64,000 bases of DNA from Vibrio sp. Of7-15 (GTDB taxonomy: Bacteria > Pseudomonadota > Gammaproteobacteria > Enterobacterales > Vibrionaceae), in the NCBI RefSeq assembly GCF_022347565.1, contig NZ_JAKRGH010000018.1, forward strand, positions 1-64,000, read 5' to 3'. This document shows, piece after piece, positions 50,911 to 60,231 of this stretch. The notes below the pieces were generated by a model that had not been told where the DNA came from, did not search any database, and worked only from the letters and a program-made list of their open reading frames with translations. The position numbers were made by a program, and so were the translations under genes. The first letter of the stretch is position 1, and every line of letters starts with the position of its first letter.

Positions 50911-52404
50911 ATGATTCCTGTTGTTGCCCTTGTTGGGCGCCCTAATGTGGGTAAATCGACGTTATTTAACCGTCTAACTCGCACAAGGGATGCGCTAGTT
51001 GCTGATTTTCCTGGCCTAACGCGGGATCGTAAATACGGTAAAGCCCATTTAGGCGAGCATGATTTTATTGTTATTGACACCGGTGGTATCGATGGTACCG
51101 AAGCTGGTGTTGAAACAAAAATGGCAGAACAATCACTAGCAGCAATCGAAGAAGCTGATGTGGTCCTGTTCATGGTTGATGGCCGTGCTGGTCTAACAGT
51201 ATCGGATGAAGCCATTGCTAATCACCTACGATCTCGTGAAAAGCCAACCTTTTTAGCTGTGAATAAAGTGGATGGTGTCGACCCAGATGCCGCCAGCGCA
51301 GAGTTCTGGCAGTTGGGTATGGACAACATGTACCAAATTGCAGCGGCACATGGCCGTGGTGTAAGTGCTTTGATTGATTTGGCGCTTGCGCCATTCGCTG
51401 AATCTTTAAAAGAAGAGATGAGCGAAGAAGGTGAGATGACCGATCTTACAGGCTTTGAAGACGAAGAAGAAGAAAGCGTAGAGCTAACGGAAGAAGACGC
51501 GGAAGCTGAATTTAAGCGTCTGCAAGATCAGCCGATTAAAATGGCGATTATTGGCCGCCCGAATGTGGGTAAATCGACTCTGACAAATCGTATTCTTGGT
51601 GAAGAGCGTGTGGTTGTTTACGATATGCCAGGTACTACTCGCGATTCTATCTACATTCCGATGGAGCGTGATGGTCGTGAGTATGTGTTGATTGATACGG
51701 CTGGTGTTCGTCGTCGTAAGCGTATTAATGAAACGGTAGAAAAATTCTCAGTGATCAAAACACTGAAAGCGATTGAAGATGCTAACGTTGTTCTATTGGT
51801 GATCGATGCGCGTGAAAACATTTCGGATCAGGACTTGAGCTTATTAGGCTTTACATTGAATGCAGGCCGTTCATTAGTGATTGCGATTAATAAGTGGGAC
51901 GGTTTGGATTCAGAAGTGAAAGATCGTGTGAAGTCTGAGCTGGACCGCCGCTTAGGCTTTGTGGATTTTGCTCGTGTGCACTTTATTTCTGCTCTGCACG
52001 GTACAGGTGTTGGTCACTTATTCGAGTCAGTACAAGAAGCATATACATCTGCAACGAAACGTGTCGGTACGTCTGTTCTGACTCGTATCATGCAAATGGC
52101 GCAAGATGATCACCAACCACCGCTAATCCGTGGTCGCCGTGTGAAATTAAAATACGCGCATGCTGGTGGTTACAACCCGCCTATCGTTGTTATCCATGGT
52201 AACCAAGTACATGAGCTGCCATCATCGTATAAGCGTTATCTAATGAACTACTACCGTAATGCATTGGAAGTGATGGGTACACCGATTCGTATTCAGTTCC
52301 AAAGCAGTGGTAACCCATTTGAAGATAGATCAAATAAGCTGACTCTATCTCAAGAGCGTAAACGTAAGCGCATGATGAATGTGGTGAAAGGCCGCAAGAA
52401 ATAA
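50911..52404 (+). CDS. der: Ribosome assembly GTPase Der (EngA)
   Basis: 497 aa with two GTPase domains: [14 protein letters not shown] near residue 9 and [14 protein letters not shown] near 215, each with DTGG/DTAG and NKVD/NKWD motifs. They are joined by an acidic linker (about 170-200) and followed by the KH-like C-terminal domain. Needed for 50S subunit assembly. ATG follows AAAGAGGTAGAT. Confidence 0.97.
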   Translation: MIPVVALVGRPNVGKSTLFNRLTRTRDALVADFPGLTRDRKYGKAHLGEHDFIVIDTGGIDGTEAGVETKMAEQSLAAIEEADVVLFMVDGRAGLTVSDEAIANHLRSREKPTFLAVNKVDGVDPDAASAEFWQLGMDNMYQIAAAHGRGVSALIDLALAPFAESLKEEMSEEGEMTDLTGFEDEEEESVELTEEDAEAEFKRLQDQPIKMAIIGRPNVGKSTLTNRILGEERVVVYDMPGTTRDSIYIPMERDGREYVLIDTAGVRRRKRINETVEKFSVIKTLKAIEDANVVLLVIDARENISDQDLSLLGFTLNAGRSLVIAINKWDGLDSEVKDRVKSELDRRLGFVDFARVHFISALHGTGVGHLFESVQEAYTSATKRVGTSVLTRIMQMAQDDHQPPLIRGRRVKLKYAHAGGYNPPIVVIHGNQVHELPSSYKRYLMNYYRNALEVMGTPIRIQFQSSGNPFEDRSNKLTLSQERKRKRMMNVVKGRKK

Positions 52405-52420
52405 CGAATAATACATGAAA

Positions 52421-52450
52421 TGAGCGCCTCAAGTAGGGCGCTCTTTTTTT
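52421..52450 (+). terminator. Terminator of der
   Basis: GAGCGCC/GGCGCTC stem (52422-52428 with 52437-52443), eight-base loop, then seven T. Confidence 0.93.
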
Positions 52451-52470
52451 ATCTGTAAGTAGGACGTTTT

Positions 52471-53349
52471 ATGACACCTGTTAGTGCAACCCAAATTTTA
52501 TTTTGTCATCAAACTTGGCAGCACCAAGCCCAAGTTCAAATGTGTAAGACAACGCCAAAAGGTAATCAGTGGTTAGTTACTGAATCTACCCCTTTTCATC
52601 CTGTTAGCCATATTTGGCCTGACCATCCAGCAGATAAAGGGTATGTAGAATATGGTCCACATACAATCCCTGTTGTGGATTGCTTAACTGGGGCTGTTGA
52701 GCTTTCGACTAATACGTTATTTGTGGACAAAGAGATCCCAGTAAAACGTGGAGAAGCCGGCTGGGTATTTGTGGTTGTCCATCAGTTAGATACAGAGTTA
52801 ACACTAGATGTGAATGAGCATGTCACTCTTCATGTTGATAGGCAGTACCAAGAAGCGCTAAGCCGTGGCCACAGTGCAGGGCATTTGGCTTCTCTTGCGC
52901 TTAATAAAGTGCTTCATGCTAATTATTGGCGTAAACAGGCAGATCGCCTCGATGAGTTAAAGCATTATGATTTTAATAGTTATGCTCAAGAAACCAGTTT
53001 TGTCACTGAAGATTGCTGTACGGACACTTATCGGCTAGGTAAAACGTTACGTAAACGAGGCTTAAACAGCGCGAACATGCTGGAAGACTTAGATCAGATA
53101 ACAGGGCTAGTTAATGAGCAGCTTACACAATGGCTAGCGTTAGGCAGTGACATTACTATAGATTGTAAAGGCCCACTACTTACAGATTCTCGTTACTGGG
53201 TATGTGATTTAGGCGAAGAAGGAATTGTAGAAATGCCATGTGGGGGTACTCATAGTGCATCATTGACAGAATTTTCAGTCATTACCATCGAACTTGTTCT
53301 TCAAGACGAACAGCATATTAAGATGATCACAACATCAATAAAGCAGTGA
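52471..53349 (+). CDS. AlaX-like protein (alanyl-tRNA editing domain family)
   Basis: 292 aa. Related to the second additional domain of alanyl-tRNA synthetase and to free-standing AlaX trans-editing proteins. The zinc ligands are seen as H134 and H138 in RGHSAGHLASLAL, and C257 and H261 in MPCGGTHSA. An N-terminal beta-rich part (1-115) contains FHPVSHIWPDHPADKGYVEY. There is no aminoacylation core. It could clear mischarged Ser-tRNA(Ala) or hydrolyse a related ester; the substrate is not shown. Follows der after its terminator, so it is separately expressed. Spacing from GTAGGACG to ATG is good. Confidence 0.75.
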   Translation: MTPVSATQILFCHQTWQHQAQVQMCKTTPKGNQWLVTESTPFHPVSHIWPDHPADKGYVEYGPHTIPVVDCLTGAVELSTNTLFVDKEIPVKRGEAGWVFVVVHQLDTELTLDVNEHVTLHVDRQYQEALSRGHSAGHLASLALNKVLHANYWRKQADRLDELKHYDFNSYAQETSFVTEDCCTDTYRLGKTLRKRGLNSANMLEDLDQITGLVNEQLTQWLALGSDITIDCKGPLLTDSRYWVCDLGEEGIVEMPCGGTHSASLTEFSVITIELVLQDEQHIKMITTSIKQ

Positions 53350-53656
53350 CAAAAAGATCAATGTTGGAAGCATGATCGTACAGCGAGGATCATTGGTTGT
53401 AAAATAGCCAATAATATTGCTGAAATAAACCGGAACGATGAAAGGAAGGATCTTTGCATAAATCACGCATTTAAAGGCTTTTTTTGATGTATATTTAACC
53501 GCTCATGGGCAATTATTTGTTTTGTAATATTCTAGATCTGGCGATTATTTCAATTTAATCCGGATTATTATATCGGATTAAATTGAAAAACAGGATATGT
53601 AACTTATGCTTTCGAGGTGTGAATATATAAATATGCTTCTGGAGTAAGATCGCTGA
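53350..53656. other. Spacer between the AlaX-like gene and the LacI-family gene
   Basis: 307 bases between convergent genes. It contains the 15-bp inverted repeat at 53548-53588 and AT-rich DNA with one seven-T run near 53482. No gene, tRNA or transposon end is recognised. Confidence 0.5.
53548..53588. repeat. Perfect 15-bp inverted repeat near the LacI-family gene
   Basis: TTTCAATTTAATCCG (53548-53562) and CGGATTAAATTGAAA (53574-53588) enclose 11 AT-only-but-one bases. The stem is 15/15 matched. It lies 69 bases beyond the stop of the leftward LacI-family gene and 199 past the AlaX-like gene. No T-run on either strand, so either a Rho-assisted terminator or a relic element. Confidence 0.6.
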
Positions 53657-54655
53657 TCAAATGGCCTTTTTGTATTGATCAATGGACTCTCGATCCATCA
53701 ACTTCCCTTGCAATAGTGGCATAGGAGCTGTTTTTACTCGATTGGCAAGATTAAGGGCTTGCTGCATTGTTTGCTTTGCCATTGTATCAATGGGCAGCGC
53801 AACGGAGCTTAATCTTGGGATGCTAAATTCATTAGCAGGATCATCATTAAATCCATATAGAGATACCGAGCTAGGAATAGGGCGGTGTAGTTCAGCCAAA
53901 GCTCTCATGGCGCCGCGTGCCATACTGTCATTACATGCAAAAATAGCGGAGATAGATGGATTCTCGATTAATAGCTGGCTAGTAGCATCATAACCACTGC
54001 CAATAGAGAAGTTCCCATGCACGACAAAACTATTTTTAATCCCATGATCGATTAAGGCTTGATGGTAGCCTTTTAAGCGAGTACTTGCAGTTGATGACTT
54101 TTCTGGGCCTGCAATACACGCAATATTGGTGTGTTTTAACTGAATTAACTTTTCAACGACTCCGTAAGCGGCTTGGTAATGATCAAATGCAATGGTGTGG
54201 TTAGGATGGCTGGCGACTTTTTGATTCATTACGATCAGTGGAACAGGTAGAGAGTCGATTAGTGTTGCGATTCGTCTGCTTGCTATGCTTCGGGTGTAGA
54301 GGGTAATTGCATCAACATTACAGCTTACTAGCTGATTGATGGCTTCTTCTTCTTGTTCTGCATTATTTCCCCCATTGACAATTAATAGCTTTTTCCCAGC
54401 AGCTTCAACGGTACTCGTTGCCACCTCTATTAAAGTATTGAAGTACTCTCCATGAAAATGGGAAATGATTAAGCCTATACAGTTGCTTGCGTTAGCGGTG
54501 ATGGTTTGCGGTAAGTGACTTGGTGCTTGGCTAAGATCAAATATTGTTGGATGAACAGTGCTGACGGTTTTTAACGTGATTGGGGGAGATTTGTTGATCG
54601 ATCGAGATATTGTTGTGTTTGATTCGTGAGCAGTCCCGCATACATCATTGATCAT
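53657..54655 (-). CDS. LacI-family regulator with divergent DNA-binding domain
   Basis: 332 aa. Residues 60-325 are a clear LacI/PBP-like effector domain: NCIGLIISHFHGEYFNTLIEVA, FACNDSMARGAMRAL and SVSLYGFNDDP. Residues 1-60 line up without gaps with the usual LacI HTH and hinge (MINDVC..., TTISRSIN), but much of it is altered: the second half (about 24-50) has prolines where helix 3 and the hinge helix should be. The frame is intact. Its ligand is likely a sugar, and the target is unknown. It could bind an unusual operator or have lost DNA binding. No transport or catabolic gene lies beside it. Confidence 0.8.
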   Translation of the reverse strand: MINDVCGTAHESNTTISRSINKSPPITLKTVSTVHPTIFDLSQAPSHLPQTITANASNCIGLIISHFHGEYFNTLIEVATSTVEAAGKKLLIVNGGNNAEQEEEAINQLVSCNVDAITLYTRSIASRRIATLIDSLPVPLIVMNQKVASHPNHTIAFDHYQAAYGVVEKLIQLKHTNIACIAGPEKSSTASTRLKGYHQALIDHGIKNSFVVHGNFSIGSGYDATSQLLIENPSISAIFACNDSMARGAMRALAELHRPIPSSVSLYGFNDDPANEFSIPRLSSVALPIDTMAKQTMQQALNLANRVKTAPMPLLQGKLMDRESIDQYKKAI

Positions 54656-54985
54656 AAATATGAATTCCTTTACCTATAATTACGCTTTGAAGCAACTTAG
54701 CGTATTGTAGGGTAATTATTGGTCATGGTGATAGTAATTTCATAACATCCAGTTGCTTACTGTTGGTTTGGGTTTATATGTGGCTTTATTTGTCATTAAA
54801 AACAGCGGTTATTTGCTTCTAAAGCTGGTTTTATAACGGTCAATAGAAAGCGAATTGATAGTGATTTTGATCATAGAAATATGACTTTTTATAATAAAGT
54901 CAGTAGTAGTATCACCAGTGATAATAAAGATACTGGTATTATTTAGTGAGTAAAAACGATGACTTACTGGATAAGGAAAAGCGCG
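54656..54985. other. AT-rich divergent spacer between the LacI-family gene and yfgJ
   Basis: 330 bases. Contains TGACTTT/AAAGTCA (54882-54888 with 54896-54902) and ACCAGT/ACTGGT (54914-54919 with 54932-54937), two small inverted repeats that could be operators. No gene seen. Confidence 0.45.
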
Positions 54986-55213
54986 ATGAACACATGCCCA
55001 AGTTGTGAAAGTGAATTACGTTGGCAACAAGATCATTATCATTGTGATTTTTGCCAAGTAGAGTTTAAAAAAATCGCCTTTTGCCCAGATTGCGACAAAG
55101 TATTGGATAAATTACAGGCGTGCGGTTCTGCTAGTTACTTTTGTAATGAGTGTAATGAACTGAAATCCAAATCGAGAGTGAAGGTTGAATTTCAGCCATC
55201 GGAATCTGCTTAA
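54986..55213 (+). CDS. yfgJ: Zinc-ribbon protein YfgJ
   Basis: 75 aa with two zinc-ribbon modules: CPSCESEL...HCDFCQVEF and [15 protein letters not shown]...CNECNEL. The family (DUF1407) is found near der and xseA in enterobacteria and vibrios, but its role is unknown. ATG at 54986 is preferred over 54959, since AAGGAAAAG lies just before it and the shorter form begins MNTCPSC like its relatives. Its stop overlaps the end of xseA by four bases. Confidence 0.85.
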   Translation: MNTCPSCESELRWQQDHYHCDFCQVEFKKIAFCPDCDKVLDKLQACGSASYFCNECNELKSKSRVKVEFQPSESA

Positions 55214-56541
55214 TTAACAGTAGAGCGGATCTCACCGTCAGCAAGGGTTGTGATTAAAGTGTCACCAGTTTGGATTTGTTGGTGTGACGTGACTAGGCGA
55301 TTGTTCTTATCGCGAGTAATAGAGTAGCCCCGGTTTAGTGTTGCCAGTGGGCTTACTGTTTCTAATTTTTCTGCCGCCATTGCTAGCTGATGCCTTGATT
55401 GCAGTAATTGTCTATCCATGGCATCTAATAAACGTCTTTTTTGCTCTGTTAACTTAGCTTGGTTTATTTGCAAGGACTTTTCAGGAGAATATAGGCTGAG
55501 CTTATATTGTTGCTTTTCTATGTGTTGTTTATGATTGGCTAATAGGCTGTGCATAGCAGCTTGCAAACGCTGTGATAGATCATCTAATCGTTGGCTTTGT
55601 TGATTCAGTTGCAGCTGAGGGTGTTGTTTTTCCAATCTAAATTGCAGTTGTTGTAGCCGAGCGTTTTGCACAGACAAGTAATGACGTATACCGCTTTGCA
55701 ATTGTTGCGATCGTTGTGTGATTTTTTGGCTTTGTGCTGAGGTATCCCGACTGATCAGCTCTGCGGCGGCTGATGGTGTGGGAGCTCTGACATCAGCAAC
55801 AAAGTCTGCAATTGTCACATCGACTTCATGGCCAACCGCACTGACAATTGGAATTTCACTGGCCGCGATCGTACGGGCGACGATCTCTTCATTAAAGCAC
55901 CACAGATCCTCTAATGAGCCTCCACCGCGACCAACAATTAACACATCACATTCTTGGCGACTATTGGCACGACCTATGGCTTGGGCAATTAGGATCGCTG
56001 CATCGCTCCCTTGCACCATGGTTGGGTAGATCACCACAGGCAAATTGGGATCTCGACGTTTAAGGACATCTAGGATATCAAACAGTGCGGCACCTGTTTT
56101 AGAGGTAATGATCCCCACACGTATTGGGTTTTCAGGCAGTGGTTTTTTACTTGATTGCGCAAATAAGCCTTCTGCGGCCAATGACATTTTTAATTGATCA
56201 AACTGCTGCTGTAGACGACCATCCCCTTCTGGCTGCATGCTTTCAATGATCAGTTGATAGTCACCTCTAGGTTCATAGAGAGACAAGCGGGCTTTGACTA
56301 ACACTTGGTTGCCATTGGCAGGTTTAAAGGTCACTCGGCGGTTATTACCACGAAACATGGCGCATTTAACTTGTGCACGAGAGTCTTTAAGAGTGAAGTA
56401 CCAGTGTCCAGAAACAGGTGCTGAGAAGTTGGAGAGTTCACCAACTAGCCACACAATCCCCATTTCATTTTCAAGTAATAAGCGGACTTCTGCATTTAAG
56501 CGAGAGACAGTAAAAATACGATCGTTAGAAATGTTAGGCAC
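55210..56541 (-). CDS. xseA: Exodeoxyribonuclease VII large subunit
   Basis: 443 aa. N-terminal OB fold (1-105, [20 protein letters not shown]), catalytic region with [19 protein letters not shown] near 190 and [29 protein letters not shown], then long coiled coil (about 265-390). Degrades single-stranded DNA with XseB, which is encoded elsewhere. The start is GTG at 56541. Confidence 0.95.
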   Translation of the reverse strand: MPNISNDRIFTVSRLNAEVRLLLENEMGIVWLVGELSNFSAPVSGHWYFTLKDSRAQVKCAMFRGNNRRVTFKPANGNQVLVKARLSLYEPRGDYQLIIESMQPEGDGRLQQQFDQLKMSLAAEGLFAQSSKKPLPENPIRVGIITSKTGAALFDILDVLKRRDPNLPVVIYPTMVQGSDAAILIAQAIGRANSRQECDVLIVGRGGGSLEDLWCFNEEIVARTIAASEIPIVSAVGHEVDVTIADFVADVRAPTPSAAAELISRDTSAQSQKITQRSQQLQSGIRHYLSVQNARLQQLQFRLEKQHPQLQLNQQSQRLDDLSQRLQAAMHSLLANHKQHIEKQQYKLSLYSPEKSLQINQAKLTEQKRRLLDAMDRQLLQSRHQLAMAAEKLETVSPLATLNRGYSITRDKNNRLVTSHQQIQTGDTLITTLADGEIRSTVN

Positions 56542-56628
56542 AGGAATGTCCTAGACATGAGTGTAGGAATTAGCGGCAATATAATACATAGCAAGGGGGT
56601 AAATGCAAATTAAAAATGAAAAAATGTG

Positions 56629-56657
56629 TGGTCAACCGATTGCGCCGTGCGTATAAT
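56629..56657 (+). promoter_or_regulatory. guaBA promoter with GC-rich discriminator
   Basis: Perfect -10 TATAAT at 56652-56657, weak -35 TGGTCA at 56629-56634 with a 17-base spacer, followed by CCGTCTGC. A GC-rich stretch after the -10 is a mark of promoters under stringent control, which is known for guaB. I could not see a PurR box. Confidence 0.6.
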
Positions 56658-56749
56658 CCGTCTGCAATATCAAATCCAAATCACTTTATTATGCGAAACG
56701 ATAAAGTTGGGTTTATTCCTTTTAACACCTTTGTTGTGAGATATTGCAA

Positions 56750-58216
56750 ATGCTACGAATCGCAAAAGAAGCTTTAACTTTTGACGACGTTTTACTCGTC
56801 CCAGCACACTCAACTGTTCTTCCGAACACCGCTGATCTTCGCACTCAGCTAACAAAAAACATTACTCTAAATATCCCAATGATCTCAGCATCCATGGATA
56901 CTGTTACGGAAGCTCGCCTTGCAATCGCTCTGGCGCAAGAAGGTGGTATTGGCTTTATTCACAAGAATATGTCAATTGAGCAGCAAGCAGAAATGGTCCA
57001 TCAAGTTAAGATTTTCGAAGCAGGTGTGGTCTCAAAACCTGTTACGGTAAGTCCTGATGCGACAATTGCAGATGTAGTTGCGTTAACTGAGAAGCATGGT
57101 TTTGCTGGTTTCCCAGTAGTGACTGACACCAATGAGCTTGTTGGTATTATTACAGGTCGTGATGTTCGATTTGTTACTGATCTTTCTAAGAAAGTTGATG
57201 TAGTAATGACACCAAAATCGCGTTTAGCTTCTGTAAAAGAAGGTGCAACTCGTGAAGAAGTTCAAGAGAAAATGCACGAAGCGCGCGTTGAAAAAGTATT
57301 AGTAGTTAACGATGAATTCCAATTAACTGGAATGATCACAGCAAAAGACTTCCACAAAGCTGAACGCAAACCAAACGCTTGTAAAGATGAGCGTGGTAGT
57401 CTGCGTGTAGGTGCTGCAGTAGGTGCTGGTGCTGGCAACGAAGAGCGTGTTAAAGCTCTGGTTGAAGCGGGCGTTGACGTTCTTCTTATCGACTCCTCAC
57501 ATGGCCATTCTGAAGGTGTTTTAAACCGTATTCGTGAAACACGAGCGGCGTACCCTGATCTAGATATCATTGGCGGAAACGTAGCAACAGGTGCTGGTGC
57601 ACGTGCGCTTATCGAAGCGGGTGTTAGTGCTGTTAAAGTGGGTATTGGCCCAGGTTCAATCTGTACAACTCGTATTGTTACAGGTGTTGGCGTTCCACAA
57701 ATTACCGCTATTTCTGATGCTGCAGAAGTGGCTAACGAATATGGCATTCCAGTTATTGCTGATGGTGGTATCCGCTTCTCTGGTGACATCTGTAAAGCTA
57801 TTGTTGCTGGCGCATCGTGTGTGATGGTTGGCTCAATGTTCGCAGGTACTGAAGAAGCACCAGGTGAAGTGATTCTGTACAACGGTCGCTCTTATAAAGC
57901 TTACCGTGGCATGGGTTCTTTAGGCGCCATGTCTCAAGGTTCATCGGATCGTTATTTCCAGTCTGATAATGCAGCGGACAAATTGGTACCAGAAGGTATT
58001 GAAGGCCGTATCGCTTATAAAGGCCGCCTAAAAGAAATCGTACACCAACAAATGGGTGGTTTACGTTCAAGCATGGGTCTAACAGGATCTGCAACTGTTG
58101 AAGCTATGCGTACGAAAGCTGAATTTGTACGTATCTCAGGTGCTGGTATGAAAGAGTCTCATGTACACGATGTTCAAATCACGAAAGAAGCACCAAATTA
58201 CCGTTTAGGTGATTAA
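56750..58216 (+). CDS. guaB: Inosine-5'-monophosphate dehydrogenase
   Basis: 488 aa, the same as in E. coli. Oxidises IMP to XMP, the committed step to GMP. Catalytic loop [13 protein letters not shown] near residue 300; two CBS domains (about 93-205) inserted in the barrel. ATG at 56750 ([19 protein letters not shown]) by homology. Upstream of guaA. Confidence 0.97.
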   Translation: MLRIAKEALTFDDVLLVPAHSTVLPNTADLRTQLTKNITLNIPMISASMDTVTEARLAIALAQEGGIGFIHKNMSIEQQAEMVHQVKIFEAGVVSKPVTVSPDATIADVVALTEKHGFAGFPVVTDTNELVGIITGRDVRFVTDLSKKVDVVMTPKSRLASVKEGATREEVQEKMHEARVEKVLVVNDEFQLTGMITAKDFHKAERKPNACKDERGSLRVGAAVGAGAGNEERVKALVEAGVDVLLIDSSHGHSEGVLNRIRETRAAYPDLDIIGGNVATGAGARALIEAGVSAVKVGIGPGSICTTRIVTGVGVPQITAISDAAEVANEYGIPVIADGGIRFSGDICKAIVAGASCVMVGSMFAGTEEAPGEVILYNGRSYKAYRGMGSLGAMSQGSSDRYFQSDNAADKLVPEGIEGRIAYKGRLKEIVHQQMGGLRSSMGLTGSATVEAMRTKAEFVRISGAGMKESHVHDVQITKEAPNYRLGD

Positions 58217-58262
58217 TCGCTTCTATCACGATTCTTGTTTTTATATACGGCCTTTAAAAATT

Positions 58263-58281
58263 GGGAGTGCTGGCCACTCCC
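58263..58281 (+). repeat. Hairpin between guaB and guaA
   Basis: Perfect 7-bp stem GGGAGTG/CACTCCC (58263-58269 with 58275-58281), loop CTGGC, 30 bases before guaA. A partial terminator or mRNA-stability element is possible; the following TCTT is too short for strong termination. Confidence 0.5.
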
Positions 58282-58310
58282 TCTTAAAATACTATTGAGA
58301 TTATTCGACA

Positions 58311-59864
58311 ATGACTAAAAATATTCATGATCAGCGCATTCTAATTTTGGACTTTGGTTCCCAGTACACGCAGCTTGTTGCGCGTCGTATCCGTGAAATC
58401 GGTGTTTACTGTGAGCTATGGAGCTGGGATGTTGAAGAGTCTGACATTCGTGAATTTAACCCAGATGGCATTATCTTATCTGGTGGTCCGGAAAGCGTAA
58501 CAGAAGCGAACTCGCCACGTGCTCCACAGTACGTATTTGATTCAGGGGTTCCTGTATTCGGTATCTGCTACGGCATGCAAACCATGGCTGAGCAACTTGG
58601 CGGTAAAGTAGCAACATCTACTGAGCGTGAGTTCGGCTACGCAGCAGTAAAAGTAATGGGCGAATCTGCATTGTTTGCTGATCTAGAAGCATCTCAAGAT
58701 GTGTGGATGAGCCACGGTGACAAGGTGGTAGAAATCCCAGCTGACTTCGTTAAAACAGGTGAAACAGACACTTGTCCATACGCAGCGATGGCTAATGAAG
58801 AGAAGAAATACTACGGCGTTCAATTCCACCCAGAAGTAACGCACACTAAGAATGGCATGAAAATGCTAGAAAACTTCGTTCTTAATGTATGTGGTTGTGA
58901 AGGCCTTTGGACTTCAGCTTCAATCATTGAAGATGCAGTGGCACGTATTAAAGAACAAGTAGGTGACGACGAGGTTATCCTTGGTCTATCTGGTGGTGTT
59001 GATTCATCAGTAGTGGCGATGCTTGCTCACCGTGCAATCGGCGACAAACTAACGTGTGTATTCGTAGATAACGGCCTACTTCGCCTGAACGAAGCTGAGC
59101 AAGTTATGGATATGTTCGGGAATAAATTCGGCTTAAACATCATCCACGTTAACGCTGAAGATCGTTTCCTAGAAGCACTAAAAGGTGAAAATGATCCTGA
59201 AGCGAAACGTAAGATCATCGGTCACGTATTCGTAGATATCTTCGATGAAGAGTCTAAGAAACTGAAGAATGCTAAATGGCTAGCGCAGGGTACTATCTAC
59301 CCAGACGTAATCGAGTCTGCGGCTTCTAAGACAGGTAAAGCGCACGTAATTAAATCTCACCATAACGTGGGTGGTCTTCCAGATGATATGGAAATGGGCC
59401 TTGTTGAACCACTACGTGAGCTATTTAAAGATGAAGTGCGTAAGATCGGCCTAGAGCTAGGTCTTCCATACAACATGCTTTACCGCCACCCATTCCCAGG
59501 TCCTGGTCTAGGTGTCCGTGTTCTTGGTGAGATCAAGAAAGAATACTGCGACTTGCTACGTCGCGCTGATGCTATCTTCATCGAAGAGCTTCACGCTGCT
59601 GATCTTTACCACAAAGTGTCTCAAGCGTTCACGGTATTCCTACCAGTACGCTCTGTTGGTGTAATGGGCGATGGCCGTAAGTACGATTGGGTTGTGTCGC
59701 TACGTGCTGTAGAAACTATCGACTTCATGACTGCTCACTGGGCGCACCTACCATACGACTTCCTAGGTAAGGTTTCTAACCGTATTATTAACGAAGTTGA
59801 TGGCATTTCTCGTGTTGTTTACGATATTTCAGGTAAGCCACCTGCAACTATCGAATGGGAATAA
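58311..59864 (+). CDS. guaA: GMP synthase (glutamine-hydrolysing)
   Basis: 517 aa. Class I glutamine amidotransferase domain with nucleophile in [16 protein letters not shown] near residue 86 and HPEVTHT; ATP-pyrophosphatase domain with [11 protein letters not shown] near 226; C-terminal dimerisation domain. Converts XMP to GMP. Second gene of the guaBA operon. Confidence 0.97.
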   Translation: MTKNIHDQRILILDFGSQYTQLVARRIREIGVYCELWSWDVEESDIREFNPDGIILSGGPESVTEANSPRAPQYVFDSGVPVFGICYGMQTMAEQLGGKVATSTEREFGYAAVKVMGESALFADLEASQDVWMSHGDKVVEIPADFVKTGETDTCPYAAMANEEKKYYGVQFHPEVTHTKNGMKMLENFVLNVCGCEGLWTSASIIEDAVARIKEQVGDDEVILGLSGGVDSSVVAMLAHRAIGDKLTCVFVDNGLLRLNEAEQVMDMFGNKFGLNIIHVNAEDRFLEALKGENDPEAKRKIIGHVFVDIFDEESKKLKNAKWLAQGTIYPDVIESAASKTGKAHVIKSHHNVGGLPDDMEMGLVEPLRELFKDEVRKIGLELGLPYNMLYRHPFPGPGLGVRVLGEIKKEYCDLLRRADAIFIEELHAADLYHKVSQAFTVFLPVRSVGVMGDGRKYDWVVSLRAVETIDFMTAHWAHLPYDFLGKVSNRIINEVDGISRVVYDISGKPPATIEWE

Positions 59865-59884
59865 TAGCCCCATAACCGACTCTC

Positions 59885-59913
59885 AAAAGGCTCCGTAATG
59901 GGGCCTTTTTTAT
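59885..59913 (+). terminator. Terminator of guaBA
   Basis: AAAAGGCTCC, loop GTAAT, GGGGCCTTTTTT; one G-U pair and a long T-run. Confidence 0.92.
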
Positions 59914-60231
59914 ATGCATTAACTTTTTTATAACCCAGTTATTCTTGTTGATATATAAGTAACTTACTTTACTTATTCCTGTCCTTGTTTTATGTTCATA
60001 AATTTGATGAAAGTTAATCAAAACTGATAAAGATTGTTCTTATTTTGTTTTTTATTTGTTTTGATTTATTTATTTCTTACAAAATATAGTTCCAGTCATT
60101 TAAAATTGGTTGGTTATTTATGCTTTTTGTAATTAATTTATCTACAATTGATTCCGCTCTATAAAGAGCGAGTAGGGCAACCTCATAATCACTACTATGC
60201 CCATTTCAACAACATCATTTGTGGAGCTTCC
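59914..60231. other. AT-rich upstream region of first AbgT-family gene
   Basis: About 318 bases, no gene seen. One small hairpin CGCTCT/AGAGCG (60155-60170, loop ATAA) lies in the probable leader. No operator could be named. Confidence 0.45.

Noticed and set aside
56581-56749. PurR box upstream of guaB
   Set aside because: ATGCGAAACGAT near 56692 resembles part of the consensus but the CG centre is out of register and the right half does not match.
57262-57882. 206-codon open frame antisense to guaB
   Set aside because: It is the shadow of a highly conserved gene, has no Shine-Dalgarno or recognisable family, and its composition mirrors guaB codons.
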